Part shown: positions 10,313-18,153 of the stretch, one piece after another
How positions within the stretch are numbered: position 1 is the stretch's first letter
Layout: every line of letters starts with the position of its first letter
Assembly (NCBI GenBank): GCA_947258555.1
Contig: CAMYJF010000004.1
Span: forward strand, 1-64,000
From: an uncultured Eudoraea sp.
GTDB lineage: Bacteria; Bacteroidota; Bacteroidia; Flavobacteriales; Flavobacteriaceae
Direction of reading: 5' to 3'
DNA length: 64,000 nt
The notes under the pieces: generated by a model
What the model was told of the DNA's origin: nothing
Databases searched by the model: none
What the model saw: only the letters and a program-made list of their open reading frames with translations
Program-made: the position numbers and the translations under genes

Positions 10313-11161
10313 ATGGCACGAACTCATTTTCTCTTATTTTTATTTATCCTGGCAGGAGTGCTAACTGCGAATGCACAACAATTTGTTTGCAGTCCATTGG
10401 ACAGTTTGGATTTTAAAAAACGAATTGCACAGATCCAGGAACTAGCTGAAACCAAAGACGCTGATCTGTTGGTCTCGATAGGAAAGACCTTCTTAGATAC
10501 ACCCTATGTTGCTCATACGCTGGATCAGGGTTCAAAAGAAGAATTGGTGATCAATTTTATGGGATTAGATTGCACCACTTTCGTAGAAAATGTATTGGCT
10601 TTTACATTGATGCATTCAGAAGAGGAAAACAGCCTGGAACAATTCGCCCGGCAACTTACAAAGATCCGATACCGTGATGGGGTGATGCATGGCTATGCAT
10701 CCCGACTTCATTATTTTACCGAATGGATCGCAGACAATGAAGAGAAGGGGATACTGAAGGATGTTACAAAATTATTAGGTGGTGTCTTAGTAGAAGCCCC
10801 CAGAACATTTATGAGTGGGCATCGAGAGGCATACCCATTACTTGCTGATGAGGATAATTTTCAAGGGGTTATTCAAACAGAAGCAAGCCTAAAAACCAGG
10901 CCATACTATGTGATCCCTTTATCCCGATTAGAAGTACTGGAATCAAACTTAAGAGAGGGTGACATTATTGCTTTTGCTACCAAAATTAAGGGCTTAGATG
11001 TTACACATACGGCATTGGCAATTAAAGTAGAAGATCGGATCCATATCCTGCATGCTTCAAGCAGTGGGCAGGTAGAGATCTCCAAACGCCCTTTGTTGGA
11101 GTATACAAAAGGGATTAAAAATTCGAATGGATTGATCGTTGCCCGACTAACACCACAATGA
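10313..11161 (+). CDS. DUF1460 family protein (N-acetylmuramoyl-L-alanine amidase-like, NlpC/P60 fold), secreted
   Basis: 282 residues with a signal peptide (about residues 1-22, ending TANAQ). The core shows NFMGLDCTTFVENVLAF, whose Cys in the DCTTFVE motif is the expected nucleophile of the papain-like NlpC/P60 superfamily, and a later THTALAIK segment that supplies the catalytic His. DUF1460 proteins are periplasmic amidases, or amidase-like proteins, acting on peptidoglycan fragments; this assignment is by family. Length fits. The PhzF-like gene follows 44 nt downstream on the same strand. A -7-like element ends 4 nt before the ATG. Confidence 0.88.
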   Translation: MARTHFLLFLFILAGVLTANAQQFVCSPLDSLDFKKRIAQIQELAETKDADLLVSIGKTFLDTPYVAHTLDQGSKEELVINFMGLDCTTFVENVLAFTLMHSEEENSLEQFARQLTKIRYRDGVMHGYASRLHYFTEWIADNEEKGILKDVTKLLGGVLVEAPRTFMSGHREAYPLLADEDNFQGVIQTEASLKTRPYYVIPLSRLEVLESNLREGDIIAFATKIKGLDVTHTALAIKVEDRIHILHASSSGQVEISKRPLLEYTKGIKNSNGLIVARLTPQ

Positions 11162-11205
11162 GAGAAACTACTCCCTAATTATATGGGTCTAAGAACCCTG
11201 CTTCT

Positions 11206-11994
11206 ATGAAACAAAAAATTTATCAGGTAGACGCATTTGCCTCGGCCCTGTTCAAAGGAAACCCGGCAGCTGTGTGTATCATGGAATCATGGCCTACCGA
11301 TGTGCTTATGCAGGATATTGCTATGGAGAACAATTTATCAGAAACCGCTTTTGTAGTAAAAAATGAAGAGCGCTATGATATACGATGGTTTACCCCTGGC
11401 GTGGAGGTTGATCTTTGCGGACATGCGACCTTGGCTTCAGCTTTTGTGCTCTTTACATTTCATGAGCCTGAGGCAGAAAAATTAGCGTTCTTTTCTCACA
11501 GAAGTGGACCATTATCGGTATTACGGCTATCAGATGGCAGCCTTAGTTTAAATTTTCCTGCAGATACTATCGCCCAGGTCGATCCTTTAGCAGAATTAAA
11601 TCAGGCAATGGGCATAACGCCACAGAAGACCTATAAAGGGAAAACAGATATCATGCTCATTTATAGATCTCAAACAGAGATAGAAGCACTGCAACCTAAT
11701 TTCTTTTTGATGAAATCTTTGCCTGTACGGGGTGTCATAGCAACCGCGCCGGGCCAAGATGTTGATTTTGTTTCTCGTTTTTTTGCTCCACAGTCCGGAG
11801 TAGATGAGGATCCGGTAACCGGTTCTGCACACACCACTTTAACGCCCTACTGGTCTGCTGAATTGGATAAGGAGTTGCTATTTGCACGACAGTTGTCTCA
11901 ACGTGGTGGAGACCTCATGTGTCGTATGATGGGCGACAGAGTTGAAATTACCGGTAAGGCTAAACTTTACCTGGAAGGTGAGATCAACATTTAA
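11206..11994 (+). CDS. PhzF family isomerase/epimerase
   Basis: 262 residues with the diaminopimelate-epimerase-like fold of PhzF. Visible motifs: YQVDAFASALFKGNPAAVC at the N-terminus, the catalytic glutamate in NNLSETAFV, the DLCGHATLASAFV segment, and GVDEDPVTGSAHTTL near the C-terminus. Family members isomerise small acidic metabolites; the phenazine role applies only to organisms with a phz cluster, which is not seen here, so the substrate is unknown. Cytoplasmic. It may be co-transcribed with the DUF1460 gene upstream. Confidence 0.92.
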   Translation: MKQKIYQVDAFASALFKGNPAAVCIMESWPTDVLMQDIAMENNLSETAFVVKNEERYDIRWFTPGVEVDLCGHATLASAFVLFTFHEPEAEKLAFFSHRSGPLSVLRLSDGSLSLNFPADTIAQVDPLAELNQAMGITPQKTYKGKTDIMLIYRSQTEIEALQPNFFLMKSLPVRGVIATAPGQDVDFVSRFFAPQSGVDEDPVTGSAHTTLTPYWSAELDKELLFARQLSQRGGDLMCRMMGDRVEITGKAKLYLEGEINI

Positions 11995-12079
11995 AAATGT
12001 ATTTCCCCGGGCACTATTCTTCAACTAGGTAAACCCATTAGAGTATCGTATTTTTACGTTGGTCTAATACACCACGACT

Positions 12080-13183
12080 ATGGGTCTTCTGATTTTCTAC
12101 GCCTTAATTTCAGTAATATTTTCTTTTTTGTGTTCCATTCTCGAGGCGGTTTTGCTCAGTGTTACTCCAACCTTTGTAAATGTCAAAATTAAAGAGGGCA
12201 AGCATTACGCGCGTATTCTGGAAGTACTCAAAAAAGACGTAGATAAGCCATTAATAGCCATTCTTACTTTAAATACCATAGCCCATACCGTAGGGGCGAT
12301 CTTAGTAGGTGTTCAGGCAAAAGTGGCTTATGCAGAAGCTTATGGCACCCAAACCAGACGTATTCTTGGGATTAACTTTACCGAGGATGTTATGGTCGGT
12401 GTTGTTTCTACCTTAATGACCATATTAATTCTGGTAGCCTCTGAGATCATTCCAAAAACAATAGGCGCAACCTACTGGAAGAAACTTGCCAATTTCACGG
12501 CCAAAACATTAAAAGCCATGGTCTGGTTCCTTAAATGGACGGGCATCTTATGGGTCCTTCAACTATTTACCCGATTAATCGGAAAAAAAGATCACAAAGG
12601 AAGTGTTCTGAGTCGGGAGGATTTTACAACAATGGCAGATATTGCCCATGAAGAAGGTGTATTCCAGGAATCGGAATCTAAGGTAATAAAGAACCTCTTA
12701 CGTTTTGACGAAGTTTTTGTTAAAGATATTATGACCCCCAGGGCAGTGATGAAAATCGCGCGCCAAACGCAATCTGTCAGGGATTTTTTCGAAGAAAATC
12801 CCAAATTACGCTTTTCACGTATTCCTGTTTATGGTGAAGAAGCGGATGTAATTACCGGTTTTGTTCTAAAAGATCGGGTCTTAGAAGAATTAGTTCATAA
12901 AAATGATGAACAACCCCTGTCATCCATTAAAAGGGAGTTGTTAGTAACAAAGCGCAATACGCCTATCCCACAGTTATTTGAAACATTTATTGGGAAAAGA
13001 GAGCATATTGCCTTAGTCGTAGACGAATATGGCTCAGTAAGTGGGCTGGTCACCATGGAAGATATCCTGGAAACCTTATTAGGATTAGAGATCATGGATG
13101 AAAGTGATAACGTTGAAGACTTACAACTCCTGGCGCGCAAGAAATGGGAAGAACGCGCCAAGCGCACAGGGATAATCGAGTAA
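12080..13183 (+). CDS. CNNM/DUF21 membrane protein with CBS pair (hemolysin C/CorB-like)
   Basis: 367 residues. The N-terminal half (about 1-180) is a DUF21/CNNM domain with about four membrane segments (FYALISVIFSFLCSILEAVLLS, LNTIAHTVGAILVG, LMTILILVASEIIPKTIGA). The second half is a CBS domain pair (VKDIMTPRAVM near 215, DEYGSVSGLVTMEDILE near 315). The C-terminal CorC/HlyC domain of longer relatives is missing. Relatives transport or regulate Mg2+ and other divalent cations; that role is inferred from family. The MGMT gene begins 1 nt after its stop, implying an operon. Confidence 0.9.
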   Translation: MGLLIFYALISVIFSFLCSILEAVLLSVTPTFVNVKIKEGKHYARILEVLKKDVDKPLIAILTLNTIAHTVGAILVGVQAKVAYAEAYGTQTRRILGINFTEDVMVGVVSTLMTILILVASEIIPKTIGATYWKKLANFTAKTLKAMVWFLKWTGILWVLQLFTRLIGKKDHKGSVLSREDFTTMADIAHEEGVFQESESKVIKNLLRFDEVFVKDIMTPRAVMKIARQTQSVRDFFEENPKLRFSRIPVYGEEADVITGFVLKDRVLEELVHKNDEQPLSSIKRELLVTKRNTPIPQLFETFIGKREHIALVVDEYGSVSGLVTMEDILETLLGLEIMDESDNVEDLQLLARKKWEERAKRTGIIE

Positions 13184-13184
13184 A

Positions 13185-13658
13185 ATGGAAAAGGCTTATT
13201 TGGACACTGCTATAGGTGTTGTGGAAATTACCGGAGAGCGTGGTGCGGTATTTACTGTTGGATTTGTCAAAGAAAAATCAGAAAATTCATTTTCTGATTC
13301 CGGAATGGTGGCTAACGCCAAAACACAACTGGAAGAATATTTCGAAGGTGAAAGATCAGAATTTGATCTGATATTGACGCCTTATGGTACAGCATTTCAG
13401 CGGGGTGTCTGGGATGCTCTACAGCAGATCCCACATGGAAAGACGATCTCCTATTTGGAATTAAGTCGAAAATTAGGAGACGTGTCGGCCATAAGGGCAG
13501 TCGCCTCAGCAAATGGGAAAAACCCTATTGCCATAATAATCCCTTGTCATAGGGTAATTGGAAGTGACGGATCACTAACCGGCTATGCCGGAGGCTTGCA
13601 TAGAAAGCGATTTTTGATCAATTTAGAATCTCCGGTGCATCAAACCACACTTTTTTAA
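13185..13658 (+). CDS. ogt: Methylated-DNA--protein-cysteine S-methyltransferase
   Basis: 157 residues. The active-site motif IIIPCHRVIGSDGS places the acceptor cysteine at about residue 121, with the DNA-binding helix-turn-helix (IPHGKTISYLELSRKLG) before it and the GYAGGLHRKRFLI tail after it. It repairs O6-alkylguanine by irreversible transfer of the alkyl group to itself. It has the short Ogt form with no Ada regulatory domain. Starts one base after the CNNM gene stop, so translation is probably coupled. Confidence 0.95.
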   Translation: MEKAYLDTAIGVVEITGERGAVFTVGFVKEKSENSFSDSGMVANAKTQLEEYFEGERSEFDLILTPYGTAFQRGVWDALQQIPHGKTISYLELSRKLGDVSAIRAVASANGKNPIAIIIPCHRVIGSDGSLTGYAGGLHRKRFLINLESPVHQTTLF

Positions 13659-13676
13659 CAAACCGACCGGACCCCT

Positions 13677-13712
13677 TTTGTAACATGAATAAATTTGTAA
13701 GGGTTACAAATT
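13677..13712. repeat. Inverted repeat cluster between the alkyltransferase and exonuclease genes
   Basis: AATTTGTAA (13692-13700) and TTACAAATT (13704-13712) form a perfect 9-bp inverted repeat around GGG. A further half-site TTTGTAAC (13677-13684) can pair instead with GTTACAAA (13703-13710). No T-run follows, so it does not look like a terminator; it could be an operator or a structured 3' end of the upstream mRNA. Confidence 0.4.
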
Positions 13713-13782
13713 AATCAAGCATTATATATGTTTTTCCATTTGCCGCATTCAAACTGCAGCAATTGACCCTATATTACTACGT

Positions 13783-13808
13783 TTAGTGTATTTTGACAAG
13801 CACACTAA
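13783..13808. repeat. Inverted repeat upstream of the DnaQ-like exonuclease gene
   Basis: TTAGTGT (13783-13789) and ACACTAA (13802-13808) form a 7-bp inverted repeat with 12 nt between, ending about 21 nt before the ATG. The position suits an operator or promoter-associated element, but the repeat is short enough to be chance. Confidence 0.25.
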
Positions 13809-13829
13809 TCTACACAATCATTCTTGCTG

Positions 13830-14543
13830 ATGATACATAAAATTAATCTGGAACATATTCTCTTTTTGGATATCGAAACCGCACCGCAAAAAGCCGATTT
13901 TTCGGAGTTGAGTCAGGCAGAACAAGAATTATGGGCTGAAAAGACAAAATACAAGAGAAATGAAAACGAAAAACCTTCAGAATTCTATAAAAATGCAGGT
14001 ATTTGGGCCGAATTTGGTCAAATACTGTGTATTTCGGCCGGTTTTTTCACATTTTCGGGCCAAAAACGGAAATTTCGTATTACTTCATTTTCTGGTAATG
14101 AGCTGGATCTCCTTCAAAATTTTAATGCCTTATTAAACAAGCACTTTAATAAACGTTATCATCGTTTGTGTGCACACAATGGAAAAGAATTTGATTTCCC
14201 CTTTCTCGCGCGAAGGAATCTAATTAACAGCCTCGATCTGCCCGCTCAATTACAGCATTTTGGAAAGAAACCGTGGGAAGTCCCTCATTTAGATACCATG
14301 GAGCTATGGAAATTTGGGGATTTTAAGCATTATACCTCCCTAAAACTTCTCGCCCATGTACTGGGTGTTCCTTCACCAAAAGAGGATATGGATGGCAGCA
14401 AGGTCAGAAATGTCTATTATATCGAAAAAGATCTGGAGCGAATTATCAGATATTGTGAGACCGATGTCATCACCATTGCCAGGATCTTTCTAAAACTGCA
14501 GGGGAAGTCACCCATGGCAGATGAGGAGATCGTTCGTGTTTAA
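13830..14543 (+). CDS. DnaQ-like 3'-5' exonuclease (PolB-exonuclease-related)
   Basis: 237 residues when started at the ATG at 13830; a TTG two codons earlier is less likely. It shows the DEDD exonuclease residues: FLDIETAP (Asp, Glu) at the N-terminus, AHNGKEFDFPFLARR (Asp) in the middle, and RYCETDVITIARIFL (YxxxD-type last Asp) near the C-terminus. It resembles the stand-alone 3'-5' exonucleases related to the exonuclease domain of DNA polymerase B. Proofreading or nucleic-acid trimming is inferred. It converges on the EEP gene, with stops sharing TTAA. Confidence 0.88.
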   Translation: MIHKINLEHILFLDIETAPQKADFSELSQAEQELWAEKTKYKRNENEKPSEFYKNAGIWAEFGQILCISAGFFTFSGQKRKFRITSFSGNELDLLQNFNALLNKHFNKRYHRLCAHNGKEFDFPFLARRNLINSLDLPAQLQHFGKKPWEVPHLDTMELWKFGDFKHYTSLKLLAHVLGVPSPKEDMDGSKVRNVYYIEKDLERIIRYCETDVITIARIFLKLQGKSPMADEEIVRV

Positions 14544-15538
14544 TTTTTATAAGACAATTGGATATAGACAGGAAAGTGATCGCTATATCCTCCTAAATAT
14601 TTCTTCCCTGCATAGGTCCTGAAGGGGATGCCACGAAAGCGTCCCTTCCATTCTTTCAGATCCTCTGCATCAAATATGTTGGCATGTGAAAAACTATGAG
14701 TGCCGATACGATGATCAAATAAGTTATGTGAGACCAGGATCTGATCGAACAAGCCCCAGGTGAACTTATAATTAGCGCTCCCGCGATCTGGGGTTAAAGC
14801 GCTCCCGCGATCTGGGGTTAACAACTTCTCCATTGGATTGTACAAATCTGCCGATTCCACCAGATGTTTAATGCTTTCTGATTTTGGGCCGTCGTTAAAA
14901 TCTCCCATTAATATAAAATGTGGATCCTCTTCCTGGTTCTTAATCGTTTCCATTAATTCAAGGACCCGATTAGCCGCTGCTATTCTTTTATAGGAAGTTT
15001 CCTCGTCACCGGAGCGCTTGGAAGGCCAATGGTTCACTAAAATATGAAATGACTCCCCGTTGAGTTCACCTTTTACATATAGAATATCCCTTGTTGCATC
15101 TGGTTGCCCATCGAGATTCTTAATATGAAGTGGTATTGCTTCTGAATGCACTACTTTGAATTGTTTGTCGCGGTAAAGCAGGGCCGTGTCAATGCCTCGT
15201 TCATCCGGTGAATCGTAATGAACATAAGCCATATTACGGTGTTTTAGGGCATCAGCATCGATTAGATCGTCCAGTACCTTTTTATTCTCCACCTCAGCAA
15301 CTCCTATAATTACGGGCATATAAGTATTGTTATGTGTGCCCAGTTTGCTGATTATTTTTGAAAGTTTCTTGATCTTTTTCCGATACCTTTTCTTGGTCCA
15401 CTTCATTTTCCCGCCGGGAGTGAAATCATCGTCAAGCGTATGTGCATGATTCTTTATGTCGAATAAATTCTCCAGATTATAAAAAGCGATCGTATACAAG
15501 TTGTCCGATTTCTTGCTTTTGAAAATATTGAGGGCCAT
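14540..15538 (-). CDS. Endonuclease/exonuclease/phosphatase family protein
   Basis: 332 residues from the ATG at 15538; a longer frame to 15616 would run into the divergent hflX start and has no better start. EEP-fold motifs are all present: FYNLENLFD, GVAEVENKKV, LVNHWPSKRSGD, LMGDFNDGP and YSDHFPVY (catalytic His). No signal peptide, so probably cytoplasmic. Family members hydrolyse phosphodiesters in nucleic acids or lipids; the substrate is not clear. An in-frame 24-bp tandem duplication near the C-terminus repeats eight residues (LTPDRGSA) twice. Confidence 0.9.
   Translation of the reverse strand: MALNIFKSKKSDNLYTIAFYNLENLFDIKNHAHTLDDDFTPGGKMKWTKKRYRKKIKKLSKIISKLGTHNNTYMPVIIGVAEVENKKVLDDLIDADALKHRNMAYVHYDSPDERGIDTALLYRDKQFKVVHSEAIPLHIKNLDGQPDATRDILYVKGELNGESFHILVNHWPSKRSGDEETSYKRIAAANRVLELMETIKNQEEDPHFILMGDFNDGPKSESIKHLVESADLYNPMEKLLTPDRGSALTPDRGSANYKFTWGLFDQILVSHNLFDHRIGTHSFSHANIFDAEDLKEWKGRFRGIPFRTYAGKKYLGGYSDHFPVYIQLSYKN
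14775..14822. repeat. Two-copy 24-bp tandem repeat inside the EEP gene
   Basis: Units 14775-14798 and 14799-14822 are identical except for their last base. The period is a multiple of three, so the protein keeps its frame and carries LTPDRGSA twice, just before the YKFTWG segment. Near identity suggests a recent slippage event. Confidence 0.95.
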
Positions 15539-15558
15539 AGATTGTTTGATAAGGCAGT

Positions 15559-15599
15559 TAAATGTACAAAAATCACTTAAGTGCGATTCCGTAGCTTTG
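15559..15599. promoter_or_regulatory. Divergent promoter region with shared palindrome (EEP gene / hflX)
   Basis: On the plus strand TAGCTTTG (15592-15599) is a perfect TAnnTTTG -7 element 16 nt before the hflX ATG. On the minus strand TACATTTA (15559-15566) is a near match 20 nt before the EEP ATG. The 10-bp palindrome CACTTAAGTG (15574-15583) lies almost exactly midway between the two, as a shared operator would. Confidence 0.45.
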
Positions 15600-15615
15600 C
15601 AGTGATATACAGGCA

Positions 15616-16821
15616 ATGCTCGAAAAGAAAGAATCTAAACTGGAGAAATCCATCCTGATAGGTGTAATTAGCCCGCAAGTCAGCGAGGAGATAGTTACAG
15701 AACATCTCGATGAACTGGAATTTCTCACTTATACTGCAGGAGGCGAAGTCTTAAAAAGATTCACCCAACGTGTACAAACGCCCAATCCGAAGACCCATAT
15801 CGGAAGTGGGAAAATGAATGAAATTGAAGACTATATAAATCAGGAGGAGATAACTACTGTTATCTTTGACGATGAGCTTTCTGCAGCTCAGCAACGAAAT
15901 ATAGAAAAGCAATTCAAGTGTAAAATACTGGACCGGACCGGACTAATCCTGGATATTTTTGCCCAGCGCGCCAAAACCAGTTATGCCAGGACCCAGGTTG
16001 AATTAGCACAATACGAATATTTACTTCCACGATTAACTGGGTTGTGGACACACCTTGAGCGACAACGTGGTGGTATTGGCATGCGAGGACCCGGTGAAAC
16101 GGAAATTGAGACGGATAGGCGTATTGTTCGGGACCGGATCTCATTACTGAAAAAGAAGCTTGCCAAAATTGACAGGCAAATGGAGACCCAACGGGGGAAT
16201 CGAGGTGCCTTAGTGCGGGTAGCACTAGTGGGTTACACCAATGTGGGTAAATCTACACTGATGAATGTGATCAGTAAAAGCAAGGTTTTTGCAGAAAATA
16301 AACTCTTTGCCACACTTGATACAACAGTGCGTAAGGTTGTTATTGGGAACTTGCCTTTCTTGCTTTCCGACACTGTTGGTTTCATCAGAAAACTTCCAAC
16401 GCAATTGGTCGAAAGTTTTAAAAGTACCCTGGATGAAGTCCGAGAAGCAGATCTGCTGGTTCACGTTGTTGATATTTCCCATCCCAACTTTGAAGATCAT
16501 ATAGAGGCCGTAAACAAGGTGCTCGAAGAAATTGATAGTGCCAAGAAACCCACCTTGCTCGTTTTTAATAAGATCGATCAGTATGTTTCGGAGCAGATCG
16601 AAGAAGACGATCTGGTCACTATCCGGACGAGTAAGCATTTTAGTATTGAAGAATGGAAGAAGACCTGGTTTCAACGATTGGGCGACAATGTGATATTCAT
16701 ATCAGCACTGAAGAAAGAAAATTTAGAAGAGTTCAGGACTGTTCTTTATAAAATGGTTCGTGAAATTCACATTTCAAGATTCCCATACAATAACTTTCTC
16801 TACCCTGAGATCCCTCAATAA
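15616..16821 (+). CDS. hflX: GTPase HflX
   Basis: 401 residues. N-terminal HflX domain with HIGSGKMNEI near residue 61 and the glycine-rich RGGIGMRGPGETEIETDRR segment near 151-169, followed by a coiled coil and a G domain: G1 GYTNVGKST (about 206-214), G3 DTVGFIRKLP, G4 NKID, G5 SALKKEN. HflX binds the 50S subunit and splits stalled or hibernating ribosomes; this is known for the family. Cytoplasmic. Single-gene unit with its own -7 element, ending well before the terminator at 17099. Confidence 0.95.
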   Translation: MLEKKESKLEKSILIGVISPQVSEEIVTEHLDELEFLTYTAGGEVLKRFTQRVQTPNPKTHIGSGKMNEIEDYINQEEITTVIFDDELSAAQQRNIEKQFKCKILDRTGLILDIFAQRAKTSYARTQVELAQYEYLLPRLTGLWTHLERQRGGIGMRGPGETEIETDRRIVRDRISLLKKKLAKIDRQMETQRGNRGALVRVALVGYTNVGKSTLMNVISKSKVFAENKLFATLDTTVRKVVIGNLPFLLSDTVGFIRKLPTQLVESFKSTLDEVREADLLVHVVDISHPNFEDHIEAVNKVLEEIDSAKKPTLLVFNKIDQYVSEQIEEDDLVTIRTSKHFSIEEWKKTWFQRLGDNVIFISALKKENLEEFRTVLYKMVREIHISRFPYNNFLYPEIPQ

Positions 16822-17151
16822 GGTATTTTACTTTGTAGTCCTTATATACCATTCATCGATGAAATTGAACACTTGATATTTTTCACAACAAAATGACCGT
16901 TGTTCACAACATAAATTTATCTGCACAGATATCTCAGCCTATATTTACATCGTGATTTGAAACAAAGATTATCCCCCAAAGTAATTGAGGATCAGATCAC
17001 AGGCACATGACAAAAGAGATCCCCAAATCTCAACTTGGCCCAAAAAAGCCTTCCCGATCTAATCGGGACGAACCGAAATCTTACAACTAGTACCTACTAA
17101 AAACCCCGACCTAACAGCCGGGGTTTTTATCTTTATATACTTTTACTTTCC
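16822..17151. other. Intergenic region between hflX and the DUF3078 gene
   Basis: 330 nt. It holds a bidirectional terminator (17099-17128), a small hairpin TTCCCGATCTAATCGGGA at 17051-17068, and a 27-codon basic reading frame on the plus strand (17007-17090) ending just before the terminator. No tRNA- or tmRNA-like structure was recognised. It could be the hflX 3' UTR or an independent small RNA. Confidence 0.5.
17099..17128. terminator. Bidirectional Rho-independent terminator
   Basis: AAAAACCCCG (17099-17108) pairs perfectly with CGGGGTTTTT (17119-17128) around a 10-nt loop. A/T flanks give a U-run on both strands, so it can end hflX-side transcripts on plus and DUF3078 transcripts on minus. 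Confidence 0.9.
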
Positions 17152-18078
17152 TTAGAACGAGTAACTGAGACCAAGCGTCCAGTACGACTGAACATCATTG
17201 TCTACGGAATCAAATGTCTCTCCCGGATTTCCCAGAGTATTCACTGAGTAATTCAAGGCTTCCATCTTACTGCTGCGAAGTCCGAAGTCGAAACCAACCC
17301 CGATCATCTTCCACAGTGTATACGCAAATGAGTTGGTCCACTGCCAGTTGCTAAAATCGCCAGTTTCATAACTCTGGAAGGTGGTGAAATTTGTTTTAAA
17401 GGCCACATCTCCAATGCTGCGCGTATAATCCGCAACGATCTTTGCACCCAAGGAAGAATTAAAAATTGCATCCTCTTTTGCAAAAACGAAGTTGTAATTC
17501 AAGGGGTGGATCACAACAACCAAATCAGTAATGGGTGTCCAGGTAGCCCCAACCCCAAGATCCAGATATCCGGGATCATTGAAATTGCTAAGTAGGGTAC
17601 TTCGGTATTCCCCAAGACCGGATATGGCGAATTTATCGCTCAACTTTCGTCCGTATAATGACGAAATGTTGAAAATATCCGTGGCCTCACGAAAATCCTC
17701 TGAATCCGTTGGATCATCTTCGTTATCCAACTTAACCCAGTTCAGGTTAACGTTACCGGAATTTCTCCAAAAGAACTTGTCTTGTTGAAGATTGGCAAAC
17801 GCATTCACAGAGACCCCGATATTTCCGGCGGAATTGTTAGGAAATCCCTGGTTGTACCAGTTGTTGAACCCTGACAGGTTGAAGCCAATGGTACCAAAAG
17901 CTCCTTTTTTCCAACCGGGCAGAGCATCGATCTCAGCTTGTAAGGCATCAACTCTTCCCTGGATGGCAGCAACCGAATCCTTTTTAGCTGCCTGTGTAGC
18001 CAACAGTTCTTCTTCGGTTTGTGCAAATGTCATGGCTGAAACGCATAAGACAGCCAGTACTACATAAATTTGTTTCAT
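17152..18078 (-). CDS. DUF3078 domain protein, putative outer-membrane beta-barrel
   Basis: 308 residues with a signal peptide (residues 1-19, ending MTFAQ), a short helical segment (KKDSVAAIQGRVDALQAEID), then alternating beta-strand sequence rich in aromatic residues (NLSGFNNWYNQGFPNN, GKLSDKFAISGLGEYRSTLL style) ending in the aromatic C-terminus SYSF typical of outer-membrane barrels. This matches DUF3078, a Bacteroidota family of unknown function. It lies 75 nt after the last suf-region gene but has its own clear promoter, so it is probably independent of the suf operon. Confidence 0.85.
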   Translation of the reverse strand: MKQIYVVLAVLCVSAMTFAQTEEELLATQAAKKDSVAAIQGRVDALQAEIDALPGWKKGAFGTIGFNLSGFNNWYNQGFPNNSAGNIGVSVNAFANLQQDKFFWRNSGNVNLNWVKLDNEDDPTDSEDFREATDIFNISSLYGRKLSDKFAISGLGEYRSTLLSNFNDPGYLDLGVGATWTPITDLVVVIHPLNYNFVFAKEDAIFNSSLGAKIVADYTRSIGDVAFKTNFTTFQSYETGDFSNWQWTNSFAYTLWKMIGVGFDFGLRSSKMEALNYSVNTLGNPGETFDSVDNDVQSYWTLGLSYSF

Positions 18079-18113
18079 GATAAAACGATTAGTGTTAACA
18101 ATGATATTAACCG

Positions 18114-18152
18114 CAAAGGTATAGATTGTTAATAAACTACAAGCTTATTAAC
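18114..18152 (-). promoter_or_regulatory. Promoter of the DUF3078 gene with inverted repeat over the -33 box
   Basis: Minus-strand TACCTTTG (18114-18121) is a perfect -7 element, with TTG of the -33 box at 18140-18142 and an 18-bp spacer. GTTAATAA (18128-18135) and TTATTAAC (18145-18152) form a perfect 8-bp inverted repeat centred on the -33 box, a position expected for an operator. Confidence 0.55.
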
Positions 18153-18153
18153 A

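Noticed and set aside
11206-11994. Phenazine biosynthesis gene
   Set aside because: PhzF-like fold is clear, but there are no other phz genes in the window and most PhzF homologues act on other substrates.
14775-14822. CRISPR-like repeat
   Set aside because: Two directly adjacent units without spacers inside a coding frame are a tandem duplication, not a CRISPR array.
15539-15616. N-terminal extension of the EEP protein up to 15616
   Set aside because: It would cover the divergent hflX promoter and start codon; the ATG at 15538 fits the fold and has a -7-like box upstream.
16822-17098. tmRNA, 6S RNA or tRNA in the hflX-DUF3078 gap
   Set aside because: No tRNA-like acceptor end, no tag frame and no long bulged hairpin could be recognised by eye.
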